NCBI RefSeq assembly: GCF_011745365.1
Contig: NW_024468914.1
Location: forward strand, 2,068,001-2,132,000
Origin: Cryphonectria parasitica EP155
Taxonomy: Eukaryota; Ascomycota; Sordariomycetes; Diaporthales; Cryphonectriaceae
Length of the DNA stretch: 64,000 bases
Direction of reading: 5' to 3'
The translations under genes were made by a program, and so were the position numbers. Below the pieces are notes generated by a model. It had not been told where the DNA came from, did no database searches, and saw nothing but the letters and a program-made list of their open reading frames with translations. Below are positions 45,563 to 57,220 of the stretch, in pieces. Every line of letters starts with the position of its first letter. The stretch's first letter is position 1.

Positions 45563-46602
45563 TCAGCAAGGGTCTAGGCGTATATTCTGCGACGTGATCA
45601 CAGGAAGGAGGGCATGCTTATTGTAATCGACTGCTGGCTCGGGTCGTTCGATTCTACTGTGTAAGATCTTTTGGTTTGTGTTCAGGTTCCGGAATTGGAA
45701 TGGGTCGGCGAATTGTATGGCGGATTCTACAGATTGGCCGGGGACACCCGGATCCTGCATGGCGGCCAAGGTGACATGTCCTCGGTGCTTCGCCTTGGCT
45801 TCGTGAGCCTGTTGGACAAAAGTTTGCCGCATCAGAAAGGCTGGAGGACTGGCGAGGCATTGAGGATCAGGGAACATCATGCGGGCCTGAAGGCTGGGGT
45901 TGCTGATGGGCTTGAAAAGCGCCTCGATCATCTCGTCAAGCAGAAAAATCAGGTATCCAGCGAGTCCTCACTCCTTAGTATCGTTGACAGCGAGCTGCTG
46001 CTCAGCATCTTCTCCAGGCTAAGCAGGCTGCGCAGTATCACCAGTATACCGCTCACTGTCTCCCACAGGCTGGCCAGCTTTGTTGACAGCATGAACAGCG
46101 GCCTGTCCGGCATACTCCTCAAGAAGGGCAGCCTTGGTGCTACCGTCAGCAATAGCCTGAGAATTATAGTCGATAACAAGCCGGGCAGCGTGAAGGGCAT
46201 GGTGGTTTCGGGGGTCTCGTATCTGGTCCTCGTGCCCACTGGGCTGGCTAGCAACAAGAACAACGGGCTGAATAGTCTTATGATGACGGCAGCTACCATC
46301 TTATCCTTGAGCTGGGGAGGCAAGTTGATATTGTGGTCGAAGGCAGGCTTCTCAGCTTGCTGCTCCGGCTGGGCCCGGTCTTCGGTGTTGTCGATGGCAG
46401 CAAGCTCTCTAATGTGCTTGTCTAGCTCGAGAGGCTCATTGGCACTGTGGACAAGAGGCTCGTGGAACTCACCGACGGCAGAGCCCCTATTATGTTCCTC
46501 AGAGTCGGCAGGTCTACGGGTACCCTCGCCAGCGTCCTGTTTAGCGACCTCCTTGAGCTGGACCAACTTCTTACTGTCCGACCCCGATACGCGGTAGCTC
46601 AT
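45563..46602 (-). pseudogene. frameshifted gene of unknown function
   Basis: From ATG 46602 the minus strand encodes a hydrophilic, Glu-rich protein (KKLVQLKEVAKQDAGEG, EPLELDKHIRELAAIDN) to about residue 120. Protein-like text then moves to another frame (AARLVIDYNSQAIADGS, then TKAALLEEYAGQAAVHAVN and GQPVGDSERYTGDTAQPA) with two stops, and continues as IEALFKPISNPSLQARMMF to 45563. The break lies near 46270-46290. An unrecognised intron is possible, but no consensus donor is there. The longer plus-strand ORF over the same DNA is the weaker candidate because its composition is Leu/Ser-rich throughout. No family is recognised. Confidence 0.45.
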
Positions 46603-46665
46603 GGCCCTGGGGAAGGGGGGTATATGGAGCCCTGAGCTTGCAAGAATACTTGAGACTGGACTCAA

Positions 46666-48149
46666 GGCTTGCGCTTGGAAGAAGACCTGACCTTGGGCTG
46701 GCCTACAGTGATGTTGTCTTGGTTATGGCAAAATTGCAAGTATTGGGCGGGGGGTTTCCCCAAAATTCTTCACCCATGACCACATCACTATCTAAATTTG
46801 AAATGCCCAGCCTCAAAGTCGACATGATCGGGCCTCTCCTTCCCCCTTGCCAGCACGGTCATTTGATCTGAGCCGTACTGCACGTTTGCTACCTTTGTCG
46901 ATTGTTTCTTTTTCCTTGGGGCGGACAAACCTGCACATTCTGCTAGCGCCTCATGAAGAATCAAGAGCGGGATTCAATTCAATTATCGTAATTCCATGAA
47001 CGAACTCACTGCGAGGTGTGATGATGGGCGTACATGGGAATGTCAGAGCAAAGAGGTCAGGTACCCAGTCATGCATGGCCGCATCACAGTGTTTCTGGCA
47101 CAGTGTTGACCTGGTCCTGGGCCTGGGCAGACACAGATTCTACAGCTGAATTGAAATGCAGCCCGAATCCCTAAAACTGGGGAATTTTCAACGTTTGACA
47201 CGAACTTCGTTGACAAGTTGAACATTTAATCTGTCTTTCTTTAGGGCATTCAGTAGAAATTTGATTGAACTACTGCATTTCCGAGCAAAGCAATGCTAAG
47301 CAGCTATCAGGTATGTGTTCATCGGATACAGCACTTCATGCGTGATCAAGACAGCAGCTAGATTATCATGGAGGCCTGTTTTGCGTTCTAAATCGATTGG
47401 AGCCAGATGCTGGAGGAACATGAGCGCGAACTCATCACCTCTAGCGAGCTGCAACAGCTTCGTTGTACGGGATAATCAGCATTAGCCATTTCCACCAGGA
47501 TACTCTGATCGATACAAATACCATCTTACAGATGTGAAACTCCGATAGCAGCATTTTTGCGATAGACTTAACGATGGGGTTTATTGGAAACAGCATTTGC
47601 TATTGCTCTCGTATGAAACGAGAAGCCTTGCTACATTCTTCATTCACTTCCTCATGAATGAGTTAGAAACAGGATAATGTAGACCAATTCGCAGCTAGAA
47701 TACTATTCGAGTTTGCATCAGATTTCTGACCAGCTTGTCTAATTAATTCGCTGAAAGGAGGATGGATTCGACTCTCAAGAAGCACCTCTTGGATGCCATC
47801 AAGATTAATATTACACTGCGGTACAAGCTCAGGAGGGGAGCTGAACCAGAAGTTCATTCTTGAATCCGATCTCTTCACTTTCTTGCAGCATTTCCTCTGA
47901 GTCAAGGATTCCTCAAACTTCTACAGCAGACTTGATTAACTGAACAATGCTTGCCTTCGCTTATTCTACATGTTTACAAGCTGTTGGAAACATGAGCTTA
48001 TTCATAATATACTGAGCATCAGCTCTCAGAAGATTGCAGCATACAATCAGAAGGATAATGCTTATACTGATGTTAAGAAGGATCTACTTAAGAAGCTACG
48101 CACAGAAACATGTATAGTATGTAGCAGCATAGATGAACGGGAGAACAAT
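46666..48149. other. decayed DNA, probable 5' part of the DUF3435 relic
   Basis: No intact frame. Some minus-strand and plus-strand ORFs of 60-80 codons occur. The upstream part of the DUF3435 gene should lie around 47.2-48.1 kb but is too mutated for me to read. Confidence 0.35.
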
Positions 48150-49835
48150 TCAAAACTTAAGGTTTTATACTGAAAGGATATCGACTTGTGAATTCTGCGC
48201 AATTCTGAGGGAAGCAGCGAGTGCAACCATCTCGCAATGCAAGTCTTGCTTCGCTACTATAAAGGCGAGAAGAACAAGCAGATCCCTACCACATTTATCT
48301 TTATTGAAGAGAGCAGCTGCTTATTCTATGCCCCATCTCTTATATTCTTGCTAAGGCATTAGATGAGAAAGTTATTGCTGTAAGCAAGTTTGATTGTGCT
48401 AGCTTCTTCTTTACAATCAAGCTTCTTAACTAGCAGAGCATCAAAATCCGATGGAAGCTAGAGTTCCAGCATACGCTCGTCTTTCGAAAGTCGGTTCAGT
48501 TACTCGATAGCTATGTGAAGTTAAATGAGCTAATGATATGTTGTATCTTTGATAATCATTCTGTGCAATTCGGGCAAGAGGCAGAGCTAGAAGAGAAGCT
48601 TATACAATATTGCTACCGATGGGGCTTTGCGGAAGTTGTCGATCATAAGTGCTAAATCGTGGCCCTTTGAGCATGCTTGGTCTAACAGACTTACTACAGG
48701 CCACTATAGGCAGTCCGTCCGAGACCAAATATTGCGACATAAACCACAGGAGTCCTACCATAATGCCAAAGTGAATGCTGTTGTGCAGAACGCCTTCCTG
48801 AGCTGTGGGACCAGCTCCCCTTATCTGGCCATCATGAACCATATGAGCATACATCGCAATGAGAACGCCCCAAAAGCAGTGCCGGCCGAGATAATGCAGA
48901 TGATCGGCTCAAGCTCGCTTGTTCTCCGACTTCTAGACAGCCTCCGCAAGCTCCTAACGAGTAAGCATGGCAAGGTAATCCGCATGCTGAGTAACAACTG
49001 GGTTCAGCTGAAGCAGAAAGAGAACGAGCTTAGGAGTGTCAAACAAACGCAATATCGGAAAGTCCTCAGCATCATGCATCGCAAGTTTTTCCAGATGAAA
49101 GATAACTATCAACTCCGATAATACCTTGGCAACATTCTGACAGAGCTGGCTATTCAGAACGCTGCTGAGCTACTATCTATAACTTATACTACGCTAGTAC
49201 GGAAGCGTATTGCGGAGATTCTTAGCGATCTTGACGAAGATCATTCAGATGAAGAGTTGTTAAAGAGAAAGATCAACGCCATCAATGCTTTGGGTTGCAT
49301 ATGCATTCGTATGCAAGCTATGCAGACTGCTGCCGAACCGCGTGAGGCAGCCTCGACCGAAGACACCAGCTCCTCCTCAGTCTTTTCAAATGCTCGCACC
49401 CTTCTCGCCGACCTAAGTCACATCGAGTCAAGTGACTTTACAGCATCTCACGCCGAAAATTGACGATGAAATGACGATGCTCGAGATCGTCGTTGCTGTC
49501 AGTCCCGACATACCTTCCAAGCCTCCACCCCCTTATACCGAAGCAGTCTTCCGCCCGTCCGTGGAGAGCTCAGTACCGCCCGTACCAACTTCACCACTGC
49601 TATCTCCCTGCATCTTATGCAGCAAGCAATACAAAAGGACCACCTCTATGTGGACCCATGTTGATGCTCACCTTCGTCATACTGTAGATGAGCGCGTAGC
49701 ATGCTCTTTCCTGCTATACAGAGCATAGGGGATTGTCTGCGATAGCATCATGAAGTTCAAGGCGCATACTCGCATCATCCACAACATATCCCTGAGACCA
49801 AGAATCGTTGTAATGAAGAAAAGATTATGATATTT
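48150..49835 (+). pseudogene. DUF3435 (Starship captain-type tyrosine recombinase) relic
   Basis: Fragments lie in order on the plus strand in shifting frames. First, near 48230-48355, comes LAMQVLLRYYKGEKNKQIPT and TTFIFIEESSCLFYAPSL, matching the family's core. At 48680-49121 come AWSNRLTTGHYRQSVRDQIL, HNAKVNAVVQNAFLS and IMNHMSIHRNENAPKAVP, and then a charged helical stretch that continues past a TAA to about 49460. At 49608-49835 CILCSKQYKRTTSMWTHVD, then KFKAHTRIIHN, forms the C2H2-like tail these proteins carry. In fungi, DUF3435 proteins are the recombinases that mobilise giant Starship elements. Many stops and frame changes mean no function remains. The assignment is from remembered family features. 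Confidence 0.65.
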
Positions 49836-50283
49836 TGCTAAATTATAATTTTCAGGTATACGTGTGCTTCAGCAATTTGTCAATTGGTTCAGATGGTAAT
49901 ATGGGGCTTAGGTTCGATATCGGCTGTTGCGGGATTTTGTGTGCGAGGTGCAGTTGCACTTGGGAAATTTCTTGAAAGCTATCTCTAGTATATAACCAGA
50001 TAGTTCTTATTAGACGTGAATGAAGAGTTTGGTTGTATCCCTATGAGTCTGAAGTACTAGAGTTGTGCCTCAAATCACCTTGATTTTACTTTAATCTCAA
50101 TTTGGTACAAGGCGTACCTCATTTAGAAAGAATAGAAATGTTGGGTACTAAGGGAACTTGTTACAGTACAGTAAAGACTGTGTTTATTAACGCGCGAAAT
50201 GTGCAATGTATAAGCTTTATCACCATCGTCTCTTCCAAGATCCAGCTTGTTAAGATTAGGTCGCCTGTAACTCCGTCCTATAG

Positions 50284-51492
50284 GATCTGGCGGATCCTTA
50301 CGTTCAGCGAGAGCTTTCACGCAGTATATGTTCAGCCAATTCTGCGCCTCAACCTCAGCGGCCTCGTATTGCTATCCGCTCGGAGTTTGAGATCCAACAG
50401 CATGCCGTTTGGCGCCTCACGCCTTCTACTCGAAGAGAGCATGCTCTGGCTGGAAGGCTTCATCTGTCTTATATCGAAAACTTGATCCAGCGCCAAGGCG
50501 AGCACGAGGTCCTGAGTTCCGTATATGCATGGGAACCATGGCCCACACCCTCGGTCATGGAATCGGGTGTCTCTGCCAGACTCTGTCTCTACGCAGCGAA
50601 GTACTTCCAGTCTGCTCGGCAATTTGCAATAACTCGGCGATCTCTTGAGCAATGCTTGACGCTTGGGTGCAACATCAGCCGATCTTTGATTATTAGTAGG
50701 CTGGCGGATATCCTGTGCGAACTCCAGGATTATGCAGGAGCGGAGTCAAAGATCCAGAGTGGGATGTGCAACATGGAGAAGCACGGGAAACGGGGAAGGC
50801 TATGGAGACGCTTGCAGCTTGCCTCAGTTGAGGTTGCTCTGGGAAAGGGAGCGCTCGAGGATGCAGAAAAGCAACTTCAGCTGATCGGCATTGCGCCACC
50901 TGTTCAGGACATCACCGACGAGCTGCTGCATGTCCGCAGCATTATGGCAAATGCTCGTATTCAGCATTGCCGAGGCCATTACAGCGAAGCTCTGCAGCGC
51001 TGGGAACATGCTCTTGATGCTACACGACAACTCCCAAGCTTCAGAAAAGGCACTGGGTTCACTACAGCAATCATTCACCTTTCTGTAGCTCATGCCCAAG
51101 TCTCGCTAGAGAACGACTTGGCTGGTCAGAAATCCTACGAAGCTGCAGTGAGGATACTCAAGACCGAGAGACCTGACTACTGGATCCCAGTGGTCGCCAC
51201 GATATGGCTGTTGAAGATCGCGAAGGATCTCCGGTCTTGGAAGGGCTGGCCGGTATCAGTGATAACAACTTGTGGCTATAATGTTCTTGTATTCAGATAC
51301 GCTGTCTTCCATCTTAACACTCTCGAAATGGAAAGCAGAAGTCGAAAACATTGGATACATCTAGGCATCAGAGTCCTCAGCATGATAAAGCTTTCAGAGA
51401 TATCGCATTGGATCTCTAGTATTCTTTGCCCACCATCGAATCTCACAATTGGCAACAATAGGGAGTTTGTGAAAAGCCTATCGGGGGGGTGA
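50284..51492 (+). CDS. TPR-like helical-repeat protein, partial or decayed
   Basis: The frame is open from after a TAG at 50281 to 51492, without an ATG until well inside, so the true start is in an unseen exon or is lost. It reads RLCLYAAKYFQSARQFAITR, RLADILCELQDYAGAESKIQ, RLQLASVEVALGKGALEDAE and ARIQHCRGHYSEALQRWEHA, typical of tetratricopeptide-like helix pairs spaced about 40 residues. Such C-termini occur in large fungal STAND/NLR-like proteins and in scaffolds. I cannot see an NTPase domain upstream. After about 51230 (RSWKGWPVS) the sequence loses repeat character, so the natural end may be earlier, with an intron or a frame change there. Confidence 0.5.
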   Translation, partial: DLADPYVQRELSRSICSANSAPQPQRPRIAIRSEFEIQQHAVWRLTPSTRREHALAGRLHLSYIENLIQRQGEHEVLSSVYAWEPWPTPSVMESGVSARLCLYAAKYFQSARQFAITRRSLEQCLTLGCNISRSLIISRLADILCELQDYAGAESKIQSGMCNMEKHGKRGRLWRRLQLASVEVALGKGALEDAEKQLQLIGIAPPVQDITDELLHVRSIMANARIQHCRGHYSEALQRWEHALDATRQLPSFRKGTGFTTAIIHLSVAHAQVSLENDLAGQKSYEAAVRILKTERPDYWIPVVATIWLLKIAKDLRSWKGWPVSVITTCGYNVLVFRYAVFHLNTLEMESRSRKHWIHLGIRVLSMIKLSEISHWISSILCPPSNLTIGNNREFVKSLSGG

Positions 51493-51979
51493 GTAATTGT
51501 AATTATGGGCGCCCTGTAAGTGCCCCGGAGGGGGAGCGCGGCGAGGGGTCTCTTGACAGCTTCCAATCGAGCCAGTTCTGGCTCTGTTAGTTCGCGCTTC
51601 TCGCTCGCGCGTCGGGCTCGCCTTCTTCAGTATTACATTACAATCATGACCTAACAATGTCCTTATTCGGAATATTGTATTTCTGCTGTGCCTTTTTCCC
51701 AAAAATTCCGTATGGAGTCTGGGTTTCGATTCAATTTAAGCACTTCTATAGATTGGTAGCGCCTACCTAGGACGAATCATTACAGTTATGACTAAGTTTG
51801 GTGTCCATATCTCAAACATTGCTGGACAGATAATGGGTATGAGTCGCCTATCGTGGTGGACCGGTCAGCACCAGCGCTGACCATGCCCTTTATCGTAAGA
51901 GAATTATTGGCTGATACTCCCTGTACATATCGAATGGCCAACAAGATCCAACGATGAGACTTTAGCTCTTATACAACCA
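51493..51979. other. no gene seen
   Basis: Spacer between the TPR-like frame and the nuclease-like pseudogene. Nothing is recognisable. Confidence 0.4.
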
Positions 51980-53299
51980 ATGCCCTTTATTATCATCAAG
52001 TTCCGCGCTCACTTTTGTTTCCTGCGAGATGCCCTTTATGGCGATCCCCGAGGTTCGGAAGAGACAAGAGCAAACGACGGCTTGCAACACAGTCGCTGTG
52101 CGAAGTCCCGGAAGATAGACCAGTCCCTGCCAGATAAGAGCGCAGCCCAGACACCTCGACAGCAGACAGCATCTGCTAAGTCCCCAGCGGAGAGTGTCGA
52201 CCCGCCTTCCGTCAACCATCCCACTCCCTGGCGCTACCCACCAGCGTTCTGGGACGGACTCTCGACAATTCCACTGATCCGCTCGGCCCTGGAAGAGTTG
52301 GACCGGCGGAACAGCGAACGACCTGCCCCTCCAGAGCCCGCTACCCTCGACCGATTTGCACGCCACGGCGGACCAGACCTGCGCGACCTCCGAAGGTATC
52401 CTGCTCCTGCTCCGCCGAGCAGGCACCATACTGCCGACAACATGAGCTCCTCATCCCAGAGCCAAGCAGTCAGGTCTACCAACCCAATAACAATCACAAC
52501 TATATCAAGGACAACTAAGAGCAGGAAGTCATCGGCCTATAATCCTGGATTCGAACAGCATCTGACTGATCATGGGATCTACCGAACCTGGAGTTCGCAA
52601 AAGCCGGATCTGGCGGAAACAATGGCAGCACTAGCTGTCCCGAGGCCATCACTCTCACCCTCCTGCTTCCCAGATATTACCTTCGAGACCTGCTAAAGAG
52701 ATAATGATAGAGCAAAGAACAAAAGCGATATATGCAAATATATCCTACCAGTCATTGCTGGCCCTCAGGAGGACAACCGTCCATCTACTGAGAATATAAT
52801 ATTCGGAAACCTAAAGCTACTCACTGACAATACTATAACAGCTGCTAAACCAGATATCGCTCTAAGCGCTTATCCTGAACAGCTCCATCCGACTATCCGC
52901 AGCGAGCTTCAATATTATATCATTCCCTCCACTTCGACAGATAGGATTATGGCGCCCAACTTCTTTCTGGAACCTAAGGGCCCGGAGGGATCTCCAGCGG
53001 TGATGATGCGGCAAGCTCGCTATAACGGAGCAATCGGTGCCCGGGCCATGCATAGCCTGCAGAACTATGGTCGAGAGAAGCCGGTGTACGATGGCAATGC
53101 CTATACCTATACTGCGACCTACCATGGCGGAACAGGGATACTCCGGCTATTCGCTCATCATAATTATGGCGTTCTTTCCCCTACCGACGGATCGGCGAAT
53201 CTATTTACGCGAATTTTCTCGTCGCAGCAACCAACAAGTGGGTCTGGACTTTTAGCTGAAAATCTGGGAGATGCAAAACATAGCCCATCACTTTCTTAG
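51980..53299 (+). pseudogene. nuclease-like fungal gene related to the 1.5-3.0 kb gene, one stop
   Basis: One frame of 440 codons is broken by a single TAA at 52694-52696. Before it: PPAFWDGLSTIPLIRSALEE, an MSSSSQSQ linker, KSSAYNPGFEQHLTDHGIY and PRPSLSPSCF. After it: ITAAKPDIALSAYPEQL, APNFFLEPKGPEGSPAV, MRQARYNGAIGARAMHSLQN and DGNAYTYTATYHGG. PD followed by ExK (PDIAL...FLEPK) repeats the signature of the 1.5-3.0 kb protein, as does LRLFAH. I recall this as a second common ascomycete subfamily. The C-terminal 60 residues deviate from the usual ending, so a frame change near 53180 is likely too. CAA to TAA in a CpA context fits RIP. Confidence 0.7.
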
Positions 53300-53463
53300 C
53301 CCCACTATTCATTGCATGGGTCTACTAGAGGATGCTCGAAACAGAAGTAGCCTTCATTCAAGCGCAAAATACACAGCAGCCTGCTTCCAGGCGACCAAGC
53401 GCCCAGCCTCATCTTCGCTAAATTTTCCTCAATTCTTCTCTGGTCTCAGTGGCTCTGCTGTCT
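53300..53463. other. spacer
   Basis: Nothing recognised. Confidence 0.3.
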
Positions 53464-53762
53464 TCAACGATCCTCATCCTCCTCCATAACAAGAGAACAG
53501 TCTACAATTTGCACGACTTCCTGTGATATGAGTGTGTCTCCTACTTGCTCCACTTGTATCTTCCCCGCGAGCAGCCAGATGCCATTATCAAAAACCCGAA
53601 AGAAGTCAGTAAAAAGGCTGCGCCGAGTTCTCATAATCTCACCATCCAATCTGGCAGTTTGAGACATCCACTGTCAATGGCTTTGAACTCGATGGTCACT
53701 CTTCTCTCTAATTTCAGCTCGAACAAGTAACGAGCTCCGTTCTTAATGTGCAATGCTTCCAT
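53464..53762 (-). pseudogene. small frameshifted gene, unknown
   Basis: An ATG at 53762 opens MEALHIKNGARYLFELKLER...KLPDWMVRL and then meets TGA. Shifting one frame gives MRTRRSLFTDFFRVFDNGIW, then QVEQVGDTLISQEVVQIVD to a stop at 53464. Composition is protein-like in both halves. I recognise no domain. It could be chance. Confidence 0.3.
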
Positions 53763-54302
53763 GACGTTTCAAAGGTCTCGTGGGCTAATAATAATCTTGA
53801 TAGGAAGTAATACAAGAGAACTAAAGTTGCTATGTTATCCTACCCATGCGATGGACAGAGCTATATACCTCGTACCTATCATTGGACCTCGGTAAGCGCA
53901 CTGGCTTGTTACCCATGTTTATAATACTCATCTTCAAGTTGTACTCTCCGCCAGAACTTTTGGCACTAGTCAGAGCCTCGAACCCCGAGTTGGCCTGGTG
54001 GTATGCAGGTCACGTCTCTGCGGCCTATGAACGAAGTGATGATCGGTGAAGTCGACACCATCATGCAAGCACAGTTCAGCTTGGCACATCCAGAACCAAC
54101 TTACATGATGGTGGTGCAGTCTGCACATTCATTTACGAGATGGCGGTGTTCAAAGCCTGCAGCACTACGTGTCTGCACTTCTGCTGACCCTCGTCTCCTG
54201 GACTTCAGTACCTCTTGTATCCCTCGATTATAAATGAACCGAATGCACCTTCCTAAGTCTAAACTGACATTCTACATTCTACTACCCATGAACAGGGCAA
54301 CT
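53763..54302. other. no gene seen
   Basis: Only short ORFs, with no motif. Confidence 0.35.
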
Positions 54303-54599
54303 ATGGAACCAAGCAAAGCAGACACCAAAATCCCCGCCTCCTTTTCCGAGCCTCCATCCACCAAGACGCAGGCTACTGAGACGTCTACCAACTCAGGACA
54401 GTCTCCTAGGGCCAAGCATGATATCGTGGAGCCTGTGGCACCAACGGTAGAGGTTAATGAGAAAGGACAGCCCTTGACCCCCCGTGATGGAGAAGATTAT
54501 GAACCGCCTACCAGTCATGATATGATGGCGATCATGGCACCAACTGTTCATAGAGAAGGAGGGGAAGAACAGGGCAATCACTGGAGAAAGGATGATTAG
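54303..54599 (+). CDS. possible short disordered protein
   Basis: From ATG 54303 a frame of 98 codons encodes a hydrophilic, Pro/Thr/Glu-rich protein with an internal near-repeat (AKHDIVEPVAPTVE and SHDMMAIMAPTVH). No signal peptide or domain is seen. An upstream in-frame ATG at 54234 is possible. Function unknown; it may be an exon or a chance ORF. Confidence 0.35.
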   Translation: MEPSKADTKIPASFSEPPSTKTQATETSTNSGQSPRAKHDIVEPVAPTVEVNEKGQPLTPRDGEDYEPPTSHDMMAIMAPTVHREGGEEQGNHWRKDD

Positions 54600-55455
54600 A
54601 TTCAGGATGATTCAACGAACAAGAACGGCGCGTGAACTACGGGGTATTTTCACATTAAATCAATTAACTGTCATAGCGATATGCCTTCTTGATAAACAGA
54701 GTTTACGAATTTCTTGTTAAGACTGAATATTCAGGGATTAAGCAATAAGTTCACTTATCTTCATCAGTTCTGCGGTAGGAACTACAACAGAAAGCTCTCA
54801 GAGACCTTCGCAAGGCAGAGCCATTAAGGCTAATTGACCAGATCTGGAATGTGGGCCCCTCCGATCGGCAAAAATTGATTACGTCATCTAGTGACTGGGA
54901 TCGTATTTCACCAGGAAAAGAAGACCCGAGCCATGGATAGATTAGGCCTAGTCTGAATCCAGATTGTACCCAAGTCTTACCTAGGTTCTACCTAGGTTCT
55001 ACCTAGGTTCTATCCAGATCCTACCCAGATCCTACCCAGATCCTACCCAGCATATCCCAGGTGGCAACAGCCACCTTCCAAGCAATTACCGACCCAAACT
55101 CCGGTGGGTCGCTAGTCCAATAGTGACTCAGCCCGGTTGCTTCGGCTCCTGTCACAGGGCCGCATGCACGAATGAACTGTTGTCAGTCGGCAACTTGCCC
55201 GCCCAGGCTGTGGCCGATCATCTAGGACCAGAAATACTCGAAATCGAGAATGAATACAGTGCATCTGCACTGTTCTGCCTACTCACGCCACCCGAGGATC
55301 GTCCGGTCATAGACCCACAGTCAATCTTACTGAGATTTTACCCATGTTTTCCCAGTCATTTCCCATGTATTTCCCGGGTTGTGCCCTTGAATTTACTGGT
55401 CAAACCCCTCAACGTTCCCACCATCACCTTCTTTCCCCCTCGTTCTACGATCGCC
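54600..55455. other. no gene; short tandem repeats
   Basis: Holds the 11-bp repeats listed separately. From 55123 the plus strand is open in the frame of the next gene, but the composition looks non-coding until the ATG at 55456. Confidence 0.4.
54976..55050. repeat. two adjoining 11-bp tandem arrays
   Basis: CTACCTAGGTT occurs about three times and is followed by CAGATCCTACC about three times. The two units differ at a few positions, so they probably share an origin. Confidence 0.85.
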
Positions 55456-57147
55456 ATGGACGAACCTGGCATTACATTGAGCACGAAAGGCAAAGCGTCC
55501 TTCAACTTCCACGATGGCTACGATGATGTTGCCACACAAGAACTTGAAGAGCTTTTGCGACTCAGTCGAGAAATGCTTGTTTCCATGGAGACTGAGCTTA
55601 CAAGACGCAAAATCTCGGTCCTCGAAACGTTACCGGGGCCCGTCAAAACTTGTGTAGAGAAAACTCAAAGCCAGTTTGACCCCGCTCCAGGTTTTACAGC
55701 GCTTAGATGATCCGGCAAACCTTGCCACGTCGGCGGCCCAGATTTTGAAAAGCGAAACAACAGATCGGAGAGATAAGATTTACAAAAGGTTCCTCCAGGA
55801 TGTCCTAGAACAGTGTGGTGGCGGGATTGTGGTTCTCTGCTCATCGAGTCTTGGAAAGAGAAGAATCGTGGAACTGAAGAATATGGAACGAATCTCGTTG
55901 TTGGGATATCTCAAGAGCAACCGCAATACCTTCGAACACGCCATTTTAGATGATGCAGCCCTGACGCTCGGCATTACATGTGCAACGCAATGTAGCATGA
56001 GTGAGCCGCATAGACCTGAGGACGGATTGGACGCTACTCTACCGACTGCCAACCCTGTTTCTATTGAAAGACGTGAGCAACATGGCCCCTTCGGCGATGG
56101 CAGCTTGGCTGACTCAAAAATAGAGATTGAGTACAAGTACTCTGAAGCACACATTGATGCAATTACCGTGTTAGGTCCCGACCTTGCCTCCGCTCTCCAA
56201 GCAAGCAAGCAACGGGTGTGGGAGCGACACACTGGAGGGTTGATGACAGACTGCATCAGCGCCCTCAGCGTTCCACACAAGTCAAGCGGATTCAAGCCAC
56301 TTGACAAGTGAAGTTGACGGTTTGGCGATGGTCTTCAAGACAAAGCAAGCGGCCTTTTTGACCAAGCGGCTTGCAAGCGAACAAGCAAGTGGCCTCAGTC
56401 CTATAGTGGGTCCTTATAGGCTCAGTTTACTCCACTTCTTTCTATTTTCTTTTAATTTTCTGGGTTTTTTTGGAAAGAAAAGTAAACCCTAACCCTGATA
56501 AGATAAGATTAGAATTTTAGCTTATATAATTTAGCTTATATAATCATAACTTCCATAATTCAGGCTTATATAAGCTAGAAATATGACTCAATCTAGGCTA
56601 GATTAGGTAAGGTGCTTTTTTAATCAAGCGGACAAGCAAATCAAGTGGCGAAGTACTGCAAGATAAGCAAGCGGCCAAAATAGTTAGCAAGCCAAGTGGA
56701 GGGGTACCGCTTGCCTTGACTTGACTTGTGTGGAACGCTGCTCAGGGAACATTCGCTCGAAAACCTCGTGTCCTGTCGGAAGCGTCAACTGATGAAGGAT
56801 TCTGAGAACATAGGTACGGGAACCTTTCTAAATCATATAAAGCACAGCTGATATGCCTAGAACAAGAGTCGCCGAAAAGGGCAAGATACTCAGACGAAGC
56901 GCTGGTTGCATCACCCCTTGCGCTGGATGCACCGAACCAGCACGCAGAGCCTCAAGCAAGCACGCATAGTCTCCAGATCCCTATGCAGCTCAATGTCGAT
57001 GGTTCCACTGGGTTCAATTCTGGCTCTTTTGTGGGTCAATCGTATCCGATTTCTGACGAGAGTGTTAAGACAGTCTTGGATCTCGGATTGGCTCCCTACA
57101 ACTATGTTTTTCTCCCACTTACTCTAGACGGGCAATGCGGCATCTAG
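55456..57147 (+). pseudogene. unknown-function gene split by a MITE
   Basis: ATG 55456 starts MDEPGITLSTKGKASFNFHD, then QELEELLRLSREMLVSMETE, probably coiled coil. Near 55640-55690 the coding frame shifts to that of 55676-56311: DPANLATSAAQILKSETTD, KIYKRFLQDVLEQCGGGIVV, GYLKSNRNTFEHAILD. At 56266 a 475-bp MITE interrupts it and supplies a stop. After the MITE, coding resumes as LREHSLENLVSCRKRQLMK to about 56815, followed by a likely intron (GTACGG...), then LDAPNQHAEPQASTHS and SVKTVLDLGLAPYNYVFLPL to TAG 57147. The halves join in sense across the insertion. I recognise the middle as conserved-looking but cannot name a family. Confidence 0.5.
56266..56740. mobile_element. 475-bp MITE-like element
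   Basis: Ends CAGCGTTCCACACAAGTCAA and its reverse complement (with small differences) bound an AT-rich interior. CTCAG occurs at both borders, possibly part of an imperfect target duplication. CAGxG termini are common in hAT-derived MITEs, which is inference. The interior repeats CAAGCGG/CAAGTGG words near both ends and contains AAACCCTAACCCTGA at about 56485. Confidence 0.75.
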
Positions 57148-57220
57148 ACTCCTATGTCAGATAGAGTAACTGTAGAGCTCATGAACGGGAGTGCCTACAG
57201 TACATGAAGGCCAATCCACC

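Noticed and set aside
45671..46597. 308-codon plus-strand ORF
   Set aside because: It lies opposite hydrophilic, protein-like minus-strand frames and is itself Leu/Ser-rich throughout, as antisense ORFs often are.
49865..49945. tRNA-like boxes (TGGTTCAGATGG and GGTTCGATATC)
   Set aside because: The spacing is too short for a tRNA, the second box is imperfect, and no acceptor stem pairs. A decayed tRNA-derived repeat cannot be excluded.
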